Positions 25,270 through 34,661 of a DNA stretch of 58,667 nucleotides are shown here, in pieces. The notes under the pieces were generated by a model, which worked only from the letters and a program-made list of their open reading frames with translations, did not search any database and was not told the DNA's origin. The stretch is from a virus. Location of the stretch: positions 1 through 58,667 of IMG/VR virus record IMGVR_UViG_3300025082_000009; one strand, given 5' to 3'. Position 1 is the first letter of the stretch; the number at the start of each line of letters is the position of its first letter. The position numbers and the translations under genes were made by a program.

Positions 25270-26002
25270 AAGCATTACCTATTTGAAGACGATCCTGCGT
25301 ACAGATACTCCTGTACACGTGATGCTATTACATGATGGATTTCTTGATGGCGCGCTTATAAAAGACAAACACCACGTATTTAGCCACACTAGTGCTATCA
25401 GCGTGTATAACTTTTGGGACTGTCTCTCGAAAGAGCCCAAGAAGCTCTATGATATGGTGGTGAGCCTAGACGCTACAAGTGCCCGTGAGCCAGAAAAGAG
25501 TTATGGATTTTTTCGAGATAGCTGGAACAAGCGCTCGAACGTCTATATGAGGGCGGCTTTATTTTTTATAGTCTCTATTTCTTCAGAAGATGGTACAATA
25601 TCTTCAGGAAAGATAGAGCAAAATGCTGCCAAGAAATTTTTGTTTGGCAAGCTCCGTGCCTTTCGCCCCAGCGATAGGTGGTTTCCAACTTATCATCACG
25701 AAATGAGCATTATTGAGCAAGTTGAGACAATTCCTCAAACACATCAGATAGTGATTCCTGCCGGCACCTATGATTATGATTTTTTAAGTCCATCAAAAAG
25801 ATATGGTGTGGAACAAACACCTATTATTCACAAGGATTTAAGAGAATTGTTTTACAAGTCTGATAATGTTATATTGACTTATTTTTATCACCCCGAACTT
25901 TTGGAGTTATATGATAGAGAATGTGTGACAATGGTTGACGAAAACGGTAACATAACCACCGACAGCACCCAGTGCAAGGAGCTTGTAATTGCCAAGCTAT
26001 AG
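25232..26002 (+). CDS. Degenerate D12-class adenine methyltransferase-like protein
   Basis: In this 256-aa protein the early strand VHVMLLHDGFLDGALI and the segment YGFFRDSWNKR...MRAALFF recall the YxxxRxxFN...AALFIYLN region of Dam/D12 methyltransferases, but no DPPY catalytic motif and no clear FxGxG are present. It may be a non-catalytic relative with a virion or DNA-binding role. The call is weak. It ends in an NGNITTDS beta hairpin. Confidence 0.4.
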   Translation: MNHTPLKKTSPHKSITYLKTILRTDTPVHVMLLHDGFLDGALIKDKHHVFSHTSAISVYNFWDCLSKEPKKLYDMVVSLDATSAREPEKSYGFFRDSWNKRSNVYMRAALFFIVSISSEDGTISSGKIEQNAAKKFLFGKLRAFRPSDRWFPTYHHEMSIIEQVETIPQTHQIVIPAGTYDYDFLSPSKRYGVEQTPIIHKDLRELFYKSDNVILTYFYHPELLELYDRECVTMVDENGNITTDSTQCKELVIAKL

Positions 26003-26339
26003 TGTAATCGCAGGCTTCGGGCTGTTTGTGATGGGGCACATATTAGCGTGGTTTCAGCTAAACTCACAGTTTGTGTGGCAGTGGTGGCAGAAACACCCCA
26101 TCTTCACAGTGGCGTTGTACGCCGTTCCTACGGGGCTTTGCTTCTTAATGGGGTCTAGACTCATTGTGGAAGCAACAGGCGCCCTGTGGACGTCTAGGTT
26201 CCTCGCATTCTCTGCCTCCTATCTTGCGTTCCCGCTCCTTACATGGCACTTCATGGGCGAGACTATGCTAACAACCAAGACAATGGTTTGTGTGCTTCTC
26301 TCTTGCATGATTGTAGCGGTCCAACTCTTTTGGAAGTAA
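25989..26339 (+). CDS. Multi-pass inner-membrane protein
   Basis: The 116-aa protein has four predicted hydrophobic helices (GFGLFVMGHILAWFQL; FTVALYAVPTGLCFLMG; FLAFSASYLAFPLL; VCVLLSCMIVAVQLFW). The TTG start has AGGAG 7 nt upstream inside the preceding gene. It shows the layout of small four-helix membrane proteins found in environmental phages. A holin role for the amidase is conceivable, but holins usually carry a charged C-terminus, absent here. Confidence 0.6.
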   Translation: MPSYSVIAGFGLFVMGHILAWFQLNSQFVWQWWQKHPIFTVALYAVPTGLCFLMGSRLIVEATGALWTSRFLAFSASYLAFPLLTWHFMGETMLTTKTMVCVLLSCMIVAVQLFWK

Positions 26340-26353
26340 TGTAAAATAACCAA

Positions 26354-26362
26354 CTATTTATT
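26354..26362 (+). promoter_or_regulatory. Late-promoter-like CTATTTATT
   Basis: CTATTTATT lies 18 nt before the 1672-aa gene start, in a 40-nt gap with no sigma70 -35 box. It is followed by GGAGG. See the motif finding. Confidence 0.4.
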
Positions 26363-26379
26363 GTATTGGAGGAAATTTG

Positions 26380-29300
26380 ATGAGTTATTCTACCGACAAA
26401 TGGTTTCGTTATTTGCGTACCGAAGCCTCCCGTTGCACTGTCCAGCCAACTTTTGATCAAGAATCAGAGGAGGTGAATAATAGAGTTGCTGCTTTATTAG
26501 AGCGCACCGAACTCCTCGATGAGATCTCACGCCAAGAAGCAGATAATGTTATGGACTGGTTCGACGACGATTACACCATGCTTTCGTTTGACGATCTGTT
26601 TAAGGGCAAGCTACGCAGAGCGGTACCGCTGCAGTCCGAGGACGCAAAGAAGCTACTGGAAGTGGTTAACCGACTTAAGGCCGAAGGCTGGAAAGTCCCA
26701 GAGAACCCAGAGGATGCCGCCTATCACAAGCGCAAGTTCCCAGTAAAGACTGTCAAGCAAAAAGAACGCCGCAGAGTAGGAGAGCTACCAGCAGGCTTTG
26801 GCGAAGTCAACCCAGAGACAAACCCCGATCCGCGACCCGTGGAGGAGTATGAGGTTGACACGGAGGTTGCCGACTTGCGCCTCACGAAGACTCGCACCAT
26901 CACAATCCCCAAGGGGCCAAGGGCAGGCGAGACTGTTGAGAAGAAAGACGAGACAACAATGTCTCGCGCGATCCTTAAGAATAAAAGCATACCAATAGAA
27001 CTGCAGGATTGGTGGAGAAAGAGGCAGGTCTACTATACTAAAGAAGGACAATGGAAACAGATCGAGCAGTTCTTTAAGGGAGATGTTGACAAAGATGAAC
27101 TAGGCATGATGGCAATCTTGTCTCGCCACCCTCTCGATGTTCTCCGCATGAGCGACATTGACAAAATCAGGTCTTGCCACAGTGAGGGGGCTTCGGAGTT
27201 TCATTGTGCCATCGCCGAAAGCCGCGGCCATGGACCGATTGCCTACCTTGTGTCCCCACAGCAGTATGAAAAGCTTATGGACGGAGATCTTGGAGAAGAT
27301 CCTAGCGTAGAAGAAGACATGGAGTTTAGGAAGAACCTTATAGGTTGGCTCGTAAAAGGTGAGGGAGCTAGTGTTCGATGGACTTTTGAGCCTCCTGACG
27401 AGATCAAACCCTTTTTAAATGAGGATGGAGTCTTCTCTGGAAAGCGATACGCGAGGGAGTATTTCATTCCGAAATACGAAAAGCTTTTCAAAGGCGCCTC
27501 GCCGAAGTACTTCGGTGAACATAACCTAACACCAGAGAATGTATCAGCCGCCCTTGCCGCAATCTTCCGAGCCTCTAACAACGAAGAGCGTAAAGAGATG
27601 ATGCCGCGATTTGGTTATAGCTATTTAACCTCTAAAGAACATGCTGACGATAGGCGCTTTAGAATAACCATGGTGGATAGACTGACTCACAGCGAAAAGT
27701 TTCACCAGTATGGCAAGAAAGACTTTGATAACAAGTGGTCGCAAACCGCACTTGACGGCGGAGAAATAGACTACGAAGAATACGCCAAAGAACACTTCAT
27801 TCCAAAATACTCACACAGTCTGGGGAACATCTCTGGGTTTGGCCCAGAGTGGCTTACTGTGAAGAACGTTGCCGCGGCAGCCGAGGCAGTTCATCGATTC
27901 GGAGACAACTCTATAGCCGCCTCGCCAGAAGATACGATGGATAAATACGGCTACAAGAGACCACCCACTCAACCCGTAGGACTATCGGCTGAATACGCAG
28001 ACTACGAACGAAAGAAGAAAGAGTGGGATCAGAAAGAAGAAGCCACCACTTGGTTGAAACAGTATTATGAGAAGTTTCCCAATGTCGCCGCGCGCATCGC
28101 ATCCAGCAACAGGGCAAAGAAACACGATGATGTCGATCAAGTGATCGATGGCATTCAGGATAGTAATAGTAGCGCCTTCACATCGTTGCCCACATCTGTT
28201 CGCAAGCATCTGAATGACGAATGGTTCATCCGAGCAGCGACAGCAGCAGTTAATAAAGACAACTTCAGTCTCAACGGTTTAAATCTGCAGCCGCCTCAAC
28301 CGCCGAAAGCACCAGAAAAGAAGAAGATTACAGACATCTCTGACTTTGATGATCAAGAGATCTTCAGAGATAAACATCGCGGCATTGAGGGCATCGGCGC
28401 AAGAGCCCGCGTACGATTGCGTAAGTTTGTTGATGATGAAGAGGGCATAGAGTTCACAGTCCCAGAGCAACGCCTCTATGGTTTAAGTGTTCCTGGGTTT
28501 CTTGAGGCCGTGCGTAAATGGACTTGGGATGAGCAGAAAAACTTGTTCACAGGACCAAATGGAGAGGTCACTCTCCCAAATTGGAACGCGCTTACTCGCC
28601 ATGGCGGTAGCTACGAAGACTATAGGGACGGGACAATACTTAATAACTTCTTCGCCGAAGGCGGATTCCCTGATGAGTATAGGGATGGCATCAACGTGTC
28701 TCACGAGTATGATGAAGATGAATACGAAAATCGACAGGAAGAGATTTTTCAAGAGACTGTTGACGAGGTTGAGAGCATAGTTAGAGCATGGAATGGGAGC
28801 TTTGAAGCCTGTGGTCTAGACGCAGAAGTAGAGGAGTTTAACGATTGGGACGATCAGAACATGGAGCCGTCTGTAACGGCTTGGGGCTCATGCCGTCTCT
28901 CTGTTAGACTACCGAATGCAGTATCGGTCAAGCAAGAGTTCCAAGCAGACCTAGGAGACAACAGTGTCCCCTACTTTGTCGTTCGATTCGAAGAGGATTA
29001 CTTTGAAGACGGCACAGCATCCATAGTCTTTCCAGTATCCTATCACTACAAGTCACCCGGCACACGCGACATAGAGGAGATACTCTCTCGCGGTGAGGGA
29101 GAAGAAGAGATCTCATGGGATTTAACAATGATGCAAGGCGAAGTCTATTTCAATGTTGAATACTCTATACCAGCGGATTACGATCATGGCAATGGACCTG
29201 ATGTGGCGGAAAGTCTAGGTCAATGGCTTCATGACGAATGGGACTCCAAGATCGACGAAATACATGAACAGGTTCGCAAAGGACTCATTGAGTTCGAATA

Positions 29301-31398
29301 CCTTGCGCCATCACATTTTGATAAGAAGGCTGAAGACGAGGACCACGAAAAGTGGGCAGAAGAACTGCGCTATTTCCGCTATCAGGGCCCCGACGATGAC
29401 GGAGAGATGTGGTTTACGCTCTTCCACGATTCAGGAGCCGAGCGCTTCCAGACAACGGACGTTATCGTGCCCTTTGGCTTGGTCGCGACTCGTGGCCAGG
29501 GGCGGATGGTTACCACTGATGTTGCTGCCATAATTGGCGGCACCGTCGACCGTGATGGTGCCAGAACGCAACACGTAAAGCACACAGGACAAGCCAAGAG
29601 AGCTTTGGCAGCCGAACTTCGCAGACTCGAAGCAGAAGCAAACGCTTATGTTGCCCGCCAAATGAACTTTGACTTCGGAGATCCTAAATACGACAAACCT
29701 GAAGATGCGTTTGGAATCGACATGGCGAAAACAGTGGTCTTTGCAACCTATCTCGTTGAGAACGACAGTTTGTTATCTCCCGAACAGCGCGCCCGATTAA
29801 AGAACGACAAAGATCGCTACCTTGGCTTTGGTATGAAGATTACTGTCAAAGCAGTTGACACAGAAAAAGAAATCGAGGGTGCTTTTAAGTTTGTTGAGTA
29901 CATCGACAAGAACATGGATAGAGTAAAGCTAGCCTTTGAGACAATTTACAAGGAATCCATCGAAGAGTACGAGGAGCAGCGAAAGAAAGTCCTGCAAGCA
30001 CGCTCGTCCAGAGGCACAATGAGCCAATACATTAACGCTCTCGACACTTACATCCGCAACGTAGGACCTCCAGAATGGGATTCCAGAGAACACCACCGCT
30101 GGATTCAGCGGCTAGCTTCGTCAATGGCGTTTGTTGAGTGGACAGATGATGCGTTCGATCACATGCGCGCATACGAAAAGCGCGCTTGGATAGAGAACTT
30201 CCTAGGTCCCCTTCAAGCCGGCAACGAAATGGCGTACGAGTTCTCACCAGATCGTGAAGCGGGCACACCCCGAAACTTTGGGGAAGCGGTCAGGGCCCAG
30301 CTAGCAGAAATGGGAGCATCACACGACCAAATAAACTCTTACACATGGGAAGGCCCAAAAACATACCCAGAGATTTATGACAAGATAGTAAATCCCTCCC
30401 AAAAACCAGAAATAGAAGCACCCTCACCCGATGAGGTTGCACAAGCGAGGTCAATTATGGCACAAGGCGACAGAATAGATCCAGACGCACAACTTGAAGA
30501 ACAGATCATGAGAATGGAGAACCTGCTAGCCGATCCTGCCACTCTTCCTGCTTCAACAGATAGAGCTACTTCCGAAGAAAGTCTTGAGGAGATGATCGAG
30601 CGCGCCGCATTTGACAGTCTTCTTGGCGAAGCTGATGCCGCTTATGATCTTCGTATCTATAGAATAACTGTAGGTTGCAATATTAGCGACGAACTTGGCG
30701 GCTCCGAGGCAGAAACTGCGGCAGAGATCCGTGGGATTGCTGGCGTTACCACCGTACGCCCCGTGGCAGACCTCAAGAGGCGTATTACGACTCAAAACGA
30801 GTATATCCCCTTTGAAATCAAATTCGAGCTTGTAGGGGCAGTCAGCCGGGTACAATACCGTGATGAAGTTCTGATGCCCGGCATGCGTCGGATTAAAGGA
30901 TTGAACGTGGTCGACTGGACTTCCATTCACAGAACAAATGTACAAGGAACTATTCATACAGTGCGTGAGAATGCTAGCAGCATGGGCGGCAATTTCGGCG
31001 GACTTGGTGGTATGGTGGGCGCTCAAATGGGAAAAAGATATCCAGCCCCCGAACGCGTAACTCCCACCCCAACTATTGACGATTTGATTGCTGATTGGGC
31101 AGAAGGTGGAGTTCAAATGTATGATCATCCGACAGATACGACCAACATGGCCTTCCACGTAATGATGCCAGTTAAGGAACTTTGGTCTTATTGTGCTACA
31201 TACTATAGGGGGGATAAAGTTTCTTTTGATGGAAATTATCAAGATTTTATAGCAAATGGTGCCCAAAACCCTGTATATCTAGCAATTGGCAAGAATGGCA
31301 GAGCAAAGGTTACGGGAAATGAGGACATTATTTGGTTTGCTAAGAAGTCTGGGCTAGAAGAAATTCCAGTATTTATTAGTTATCAAAGGCAAGTATAA
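26380..31398 (+). CDS. Very large (1672 aa) virion-candidate protein
   Basis: The largest gene in the window. It is soluble, acidic and without signal peptide. The N-terminus MSYSTDKWFRYLRTEA resembles short phage N-terminal tags. Two related blocks, starting YAREYFIPKY (about 357) and YAKEHFIPKY (about 468), form an internal duplication. A middle region (about 780-1130) is Asp/Glu-rich beta sequence. The last 250 residues hold an ACT-like segment (YRITVGCNISDEL...GIAGVTTVRP) and end in IPVFISYQRQV. An ejected internal protein or tape/tail component fits its size, and no catalytic motif is evident. It may be multi-domain by fusion. Confidence 0.65.
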   Translation: MSYSTDKWFRYLRTEASRCTVQPTFDQESEEVNNRVAALLERTELLDEISRQEADNVMDWFDDDYTMLSFDDLFKGKLRRAVPLQSEDAKKLLEVVNRLKAEGWKVPENPEDAAYHKRKFPVKTVKQKERRRVGELPAGFGEVNPETNPDPRPVEEYEVDTEVADLRLTKTRTITIPKGPRAGETVEKKDETTMSRAILKNKSIPIELQDWWRKRQVYYTKEGQWKQIEQFFKGDVDKDELGMMAILSRHPLDVLRMSDIDKIRSCHSEGASEFHCAIAESRGHGPIAYLVSPQQYEKLMDGDLGEDPSVEEDMEFRKNLIGWLVKGEGASVRWTFEPPDEIKPFLNEDGVFSGKRYAREYFIPKYEKLFKGASPKYFGEHNLTPENVSAALAAIFRASNNEERKEMMPRFGYSYLTSKEHADDRRFRITMVDRLTHSEKFHQYGKKDFDNKWSQTALDGGEIDYEEYAKEHFIPKYSHSLGNISGFGPEWLTVKNVAAAAEAVHRFGDNSIAASPEDTMDKYGYKRPPTQPVGLSAEYADYERKKKEWDQKEEATTWLKQYYEKFPNVAARIASSNRAKKHDDVDQVIDGIQDSNSSAFTSLPTSVRKHLNDEWFIRAATAAVNKDNFSLNGLNLQPPQPPKAPEKKKITDISDFDDQEIFRDKHRGIEGIGARARVRLRKFVDDEEGIEFTVPEQRLYGLSVPGFLEAVRKWTWDEQKNLFTGPNGEVTLPNWNALTRHGGSYEDYRDGTILNNFFAEGGFPDEYRDGINVSHEYDEDEYENRQEEIFQETVDEVESIVRAWNGSFEACGLDAEVEEFNDWDDQNMEPSVTAWGSCRLSVRLPNAVSVKQEFQADLGDNSVPYFVVRFEEDYFEDGTASIVFPVSYHYKSPGTRDIEEILSRGEGEEEISWDLTMMQGEVYFNVEYSIPADYDHGNGPDVAESLGQWLHDEWDSKIDEIHEQVRKGLIEFEYLAPSHFDKKAEDEDHEKWAEELRYFRYQGPDDDGEMWFTLFHDSGAERFQTTDVIVPFGLVATRGQGRMVTTDVAAIIGGTVDRDGARTQHVKHTGQAKRALAAELRRLEAEANAYVARQMNFDFGDPKYDKPEDAFGIDMAKTVVFATYLVENDSLLSPEQRARLKNDKDRYLGFGMKITVKAVDTEKEIEGAFKFVEYIDKNMDRVKLAFETIYKESIEEYEEQRKKVLQARSSRGTMSQYINALDTYIRNVGPPEWDSREHHRWIQRLASSMAFVEWTDDAFDHMRAYEKRAWIENFLGPLQAGNEMAYEFSPDREAGTPRNFGEAVRAQLAEMGASHDQINSYTWEGPKTYPEIYDKIVNPSQKPEIEAPSPDEVAQARSIMAQGDRIDPDAQLEEQIMRMENLLADPATLPASTDRATSEESLEEMIERAAFDSLLGEADAAYDLRIYRITVGCNISDELGGSEAETAAEIRGIAGVTTVRPVADLKRRITTQNEYIPFEIKFELVGAVSRVQYRDEVLMPGMRRIKGLNVVDWTSIHRTNVQGTIHTVRENASSMGGNFGGLGGMVGAQMGKRYPAPERVTPTPTIDDLIADWAEGGVQMYDHPTDTTNMAFHVMMPVKELWSYCATYYRGDKVSFDGNYQDFIANGAQNPVYLAIGKNGRAKVTGNEDIIWFAKKSGLEEIPVFISYQRQV

Positions 31399-31407
31399 TG
31401 TTCATAC

Positions 31408-32187
31408 ATGAAAAAGGCAATTCATAAATTCGGTAACTTTCTTTTTCAAGTTGCTTGTGTTAGCGCACTGTGTTTTCTAGCGCGTTCCTCTGTCCTTAAA
31501 CAACACAGTTCAGCGGACATTCCTAGTTCTGGCGAGATTCGTTCCTCTGAAAACGTCGATAACTCCTCTCCGATGCACGATGCGGCGATGGCATCGCGTA
31601 TGAGCACGGTTAAGGTTCTTAGTGTATCTGCAAATTACAGTATTTCAACAGCTTCTGGGACATATGTCACATACAGAGGTAGGTATTTTATCCTCACAGT
31701 TGCCCATGGGGTTAATCCTGATTGTAGTTTCGTGCGATTTATGGCAGCTACCGGCACCGGCGAATTGGTGGAATGTAAACAGACCATTGAAATCAATCAG
31801 TATGTGGACTATGCAATTATAGAAGTAGATAAGATAGATGAACTAACGGCTGTGGATATTCACAAGCAAGTTCCGACTTCGCGCGAGTGGATCGATACGT
31901 TCGCGACCTTCAATGAATTGATTTATACAGGATACCCTAGCAACATAGGAGTCTCTACTTTTAGGGGCGAGGTAATATCTTATACGCATGATGATTTGGT
32001 TTATTTACACTCTTTTGCATGGCCAGGTGCATCTGGATCAGGAGTATTTAACGAAGCGGGACAACTAGTCGGACACATTATGGCCTTGGCGGTAGGCGAG
32101 ACTGAACACGGTGTTGATGTTTTAGAGGACATTGTGGTGGTTGTCCCACTATTTAGTATTAATTGGTCGATTATTTCGCACCGATAA
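31408..32187 (+). CDS. Trypsin-fold serine protease with N-terminal membrane/signal segment
   Basis: The 259-aa protein has a hydrophobic N-terminal stretch (FGNFLFQVACVSALCFLA, 8-25) that suggests export or anchoring. The catalytic triad reads H100 (LTVAHGV), D134 (YVDYAII) and S209 (WPGASGSGVF), as in trypsin/DegS-type proteases. No PDZ domain follows. A periplasmic phage protease is unusual. It could act in entry, lysis or host envelope stress control. The gene stands alone between short spacers. Confidence 0.75.
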   Translation: MKKAIHKFGNFLFQVACVSALCFLARSSVLKQHSSADIPSSGEIRSSENVDNSSPMHDAAMASRMSTVKVLSVSANYSISTASGTYVTYRGRYFILTVAHGVNPDCSFVRFMAATGTGELVECKQTIEINQYVDYAIIEVDKIDELTAVDIHKQVPTSREWIDTFATFNELIYTGYPSNIGVSTFRGEVISYTHDDLVYLHSFAWPGASGSGVFNEAGQLVGHIMALAVGETEHGVDVLEDIVVVVPLFSINWSIISHR

Positions 32188-32201
32188 AGTGAGGTACAAA
32201 G

Positions 32202-32438
32202 ATGTCTAAAAAGAGTAAAAAGAAATTCTGCTTATCCACTCTCATCACTAAAGTTGAGAAAATGGACTTGACATGTGGAGAGATTCGTGATAATATAGCT
32301 AAGTTACGAGAGGCTCTTGGTGAGCCTGACGAGATTTGCCCCGATGAGGTCGAATCAGAGAAGGCCCTTAAGGGTATCCTTGAAGATATGGTCATGATGA
32401 GCATGGCGGAAAACACAACGGACAAAGGAGAGGCTTAA
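32202..32438 (+). CDS. Small acidic/basic hypothetical protein
   Basis: The 78-aa protein has a lysine-rich N-terminus (SKKSKKKF) followed by helices with CGEIRDNIAKLREALGEPDEICPDE and an acidic tail. Two Cys about 22 residues apart. It overlaps the next start by 1 nt and is not recognised. Confidence 0.6.
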   Translation: MSKKSKKKFCLSTLITKVEKMDLTCGEIRDNIAKLREALGEPDEICPDEVESEKALKGILEDMVMMSMAENTTDKGEA

Positions 32439-32788
32439 TGAGCGATTCTGAACAAGTTTCAGAGTTGGCGATTGAACCCGAAGATTTAAAACCCAAGAAG
32501 CCGAGCAATCGCGCTCCGCAGGGGATTAGAGCCTTCACGGTTTGTCGGCAGCGAGATGAAACAGGAGTATCTGGAGAGGGTGTTGTTATTGAAGGCGCAA
32601 CATTTGCTACGGGACACACCGTTATTCATTGGCTAACTCCTCCCCCGCGCGGCAGTATCGCGTTTTTTGATGCATTTGATGATTTTATTAAGATACATGT
32701 CGCCTCACATCCCGGAAATGGAACGATTATCACGTTTGAAGATGGTGAACAGACTATTTATGACGGAGAGAAAGCAGATGAGTTATAA
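32438..32788 (+). CDS. Hypothetical beta-strand protein
   Basis: In this 116-aa protein the core reads FTVCRQRDETGVSGEGVVIEG then GHTVIHWLTPPPRGSIAFFD, like small hypothetical proteins that carry an RxxDxxGxSGxG motif in environmental viruses. The motif is suggestive of a conserved fold but no activity is known to me. It overlaps the fibre-like gene by 11 nt. Confidence 0.6.
   Translation: MSDSEQVSELAIEPEDLKPKKPSNRAPQGIRAFTVCRQRDETGVSGEGVVIEGATFATGHTVIHWLTPPPRGSIAFFDAFDDFIKIHVASHPGNGTIITFEDGEQTIYDGEKADEL
32754..32761 (+). promoter_or_regulatory. CTATTTAT motif before the fibre-like gene
   Basis: CTATTTAT lies 16 nt before ATG 32778 but inside the end of the preceding coding region, so selection on protein sequence could also explain it. 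Confidence 0.25.
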
Positions 32789-33491
32789 ATTTACTATTGG
32801 TAGTGTGAAGCGCGGCGATATTCATTACGAAGAAGACGACGAACAAACATACATTGATTTTGACGATGACAAGATCGCGCTTAATGCCAATGGGGTAGTC
32901 TTGACCCTCGATGATAATCAGGCGGCGTGGACTGCCTGCAAGCTAGAGGGGGCCGCCCTGCACATTGACGAAGCCAACTTGTATCTCGACAACAATAAAG
33001 GAGTTCTGTGGGGCGATAGTTCCGTATTGGTACAAGGAAACGCAACACAGGAAACACTAAAACTTAAAGCTAATGCCACCACTTATTTTCATCTGGACGG
33101 GGACTCATCGCCAGGAAAAATAGGCATAGGCACCGAAAGTCCAGGATCTTTCCTACAAATCAGTGGTTCAACAGCGTTCAACATCACCCCGTTTTCTGAA
33201 AGTGTAACACTTGACTCAACTCATTTCACAGTAGTTGGCGACTGCAATAACGATAATGTAACATTTACACTCCCAGTCGCATCCGATACTATTGGCGGCC
33301 GCATATACGTCATCAAGCGCGTCGACTCGGGCGGAGGAGGGGGACACAACACCCTCACAATTGAGCGCAATGGAAAGACGATTGATGGCATGCCGAGCAA
33401 TTTAGAGATTGGCGGCGATGCAGGTTGCTACATTATACAGTGCGTTAACGCTACGTATGGTTGGATCATTTTAAGCAAGTATGTTGCATAG
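32778..33491 (+). CDS. Fibre/appendage-like virion protein
   Basis: The 237-aa protein is beta-rich and Asn/Asp/Gly-rich with repeated short strands and an IGIGTESPGSFLQISGS segment of the kind that precedes C-terminal domains of phage tail fibres. Its C-terminal half (NDNVTFTLPVASDTIGGRIY, then GCYIIQCVNATYGWIIL) resembles small beta-sandwich fibre tips. ATG 32778 is chosen because the frame upstream overlaps a real gene. It may be a fibre tip or head decoration rather than a full fibre, given the short length. Confidence 0.65.
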   Translation: MSYKFTIGSVKRGDIHYEEDDEQTYIDFDDDKIALNANGVVLTLDDNQAAWTACKLEGAALHIDEANLYLDNNKGVLWGDSSVLVQGNATQETLKLKANATTYFHLDGDSSPGKIGIGTESPGSFLQISGSTAFNITPFSESVTLDSTHFTVVGDCNNDNVTFTLPVASDTIGGRIYVIKRVDSGGGGGHNTLTIERNGKTIDGMPSNLEIGGDAGCYIIQCVNATYGWIILSKYVA

Positions 33492-33502
33492 AGGAATAAC
33501 AA

Positions 33503-34399
33503 ATGGATAAATGGTGGAGATTGATAAGAGAGGACAAAGAGCCGACCTACAAGAAGCGCATCCGAAGTTACATTAAAGATCGCAACAGTCTTTTAAAGAA
33601 GGGTGGCCAAAAAAACACGCCACCTTATACCAAATCAATGGGATCTCATGTTACTTTCGACAAGCAACTAGAAGAAGAAATTGACATGGAGACTTTTGAA
33701 AAACACCCAGAGCTTGAGCCACACATTTTTCGTGGCGACGTAATGAAACCCAAGATTCGCAAGCGACTCTTGAAGATCGTGGAAGATTTCTTGGACGGAC
33801 TCAAGATAGAGGTCAACCCTTTAGATATTCGTTTAACTGGCTCTCTTGCAAACTTTAATTGGTCAAAATATTCTGATATCGATCTCCATATCATTGTTGA
33901 CTTCGCCCAGCTTGGAGAAAATGAAGAACTTGTGAAGGCTTATTTTAATGCTGCGCGCATGAACTGGAACAATAAACATGATATTAAAGTTCACGGGTAC
34001 GAAGTTGAAATTTATGTGGAAGACGCACACGAAGAGCATGTAGCTTCTGGGCTCTACTCGTTGACTGACCAGCAGTGGCTTCAGGAGCCAGATCCCGCAC
34101 AAGTGGAGATTGATCATGCAACAGTCCACAAGAAAAGTGATGATATTCTATCACAGATTAATTTGATCGAGAGATTCGCTCTTCAAAAGCCCAAATCAGC
34201 AAAGAAGAGCATCGATAGATTAAAGGCGAAAATCCGCAGGTTGAGACGCGCCGGATTAAAGAGCGAAAAGGCAGAGTTTTCCGCTGAAAATATTGCATTT
34301 AAAATCTTGCGCAGAGAGGGTGCCCTTGATAGGCTTGAGGATATGAAGAATAACGTATATGATGTTCTGATGTCTATGGAGGATAAGGGTGAAGTTTAA
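33503..34399 (+). CDS. Pol beta-superfamily nucleotidyltransferase
   Basis: In this 298-aa protein the signature LTGSLANFNWSKYSDIDLHII gives G113-S114 and the metal pair D125/D127. A third acid probably lies in YEVEIYVED. The C-terminus is a basic helical region (KKSIDRLKAKIRRLRRAGLK). It starts MDKWWRLIREDK, another tag-like helix with an IRE site. It would transfer a nucleotide to protein, RNA or a small molecule; target unknown. Its location among virion genes suggests it might be packaged (inference). Confidence 0.75.
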   Translation: MDKWWRLIREDKEPTYKKRIRSYIKDRNSLLKKGGQKNTPPYTKSMGSHVTFDKQLEEEIDMETFEKHPELEPHIFRGDVMKPKIRKRLLKIVEDFLDGLKIEVNPLDIRLTGSLANFNWSKYSDIDLHIIVDFAQLGENEELVKAYFNAARMNWNNKHDIKVHGYEVEIYVEDAHEEHVASGLYSLTDQQWLQEPDPAQVEIDHATVHKKSDDILSQINLIERFALQKPKSAKKSIDRLKAKIRRLRRAGLKSEKAEFSAENIAFKILRREGALDRLEDMKNNVYDVLMSMEDKGEV

Positions 34400-34631
34400 A
34401 GATATCAAAGAAGAAGACACTGTTTATCCTGGTGAGTACCTCTTACATAAGCCCTCTCATCAGATTGTGGTGTGTGGTGCGTATATGAAAACTAAAGATA
34501 AGATCAAAGCTCTAGCTAATGGTCGTCTCCTTATTGATAACATAGCAGAGTTTCAGAAGCTCAATGTTACCAAGGAAGATTACGCCAATAAACTTAAAAT
34601 TTCTCGTTGTAAGGGATGCTCTTCAAAATAA
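34389..34631 (+). CDS. Small hypothetical protein with VYPGEYLLH motif
   Basis: The 80-aa GTG-started protein overlaps the nucleotidyltransferase by 11 nt. It contains DTVYPGEYLLHKPSHQIVVC and ends in basic CKGCSS. The Cys pair near the end could bind metal. Not recognised. Confidence 0.6.
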   Translation: MKFKDIKEEDTVYPGEYLLHKPSHQIVVCGAYMKTKDKIKALANGRLLIDNIAEFQKLNVTKEDYANKLKISRCKGCSSK

Positions 34632-34633
34632 GC

Positions 34634-34642
34634 CTATTTATT
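34634..34642 (+). promoter_or_regulatory. Late-promoter-like CTATTTATT
   Basis: CTATTTATT lies in the 30-nt gap before the GTG start at 34662. No TTGACA is seen at -35. Confidence 0.35.
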
Positions 34643-34661
34643 ATAAGTCTAGGGATATTAA

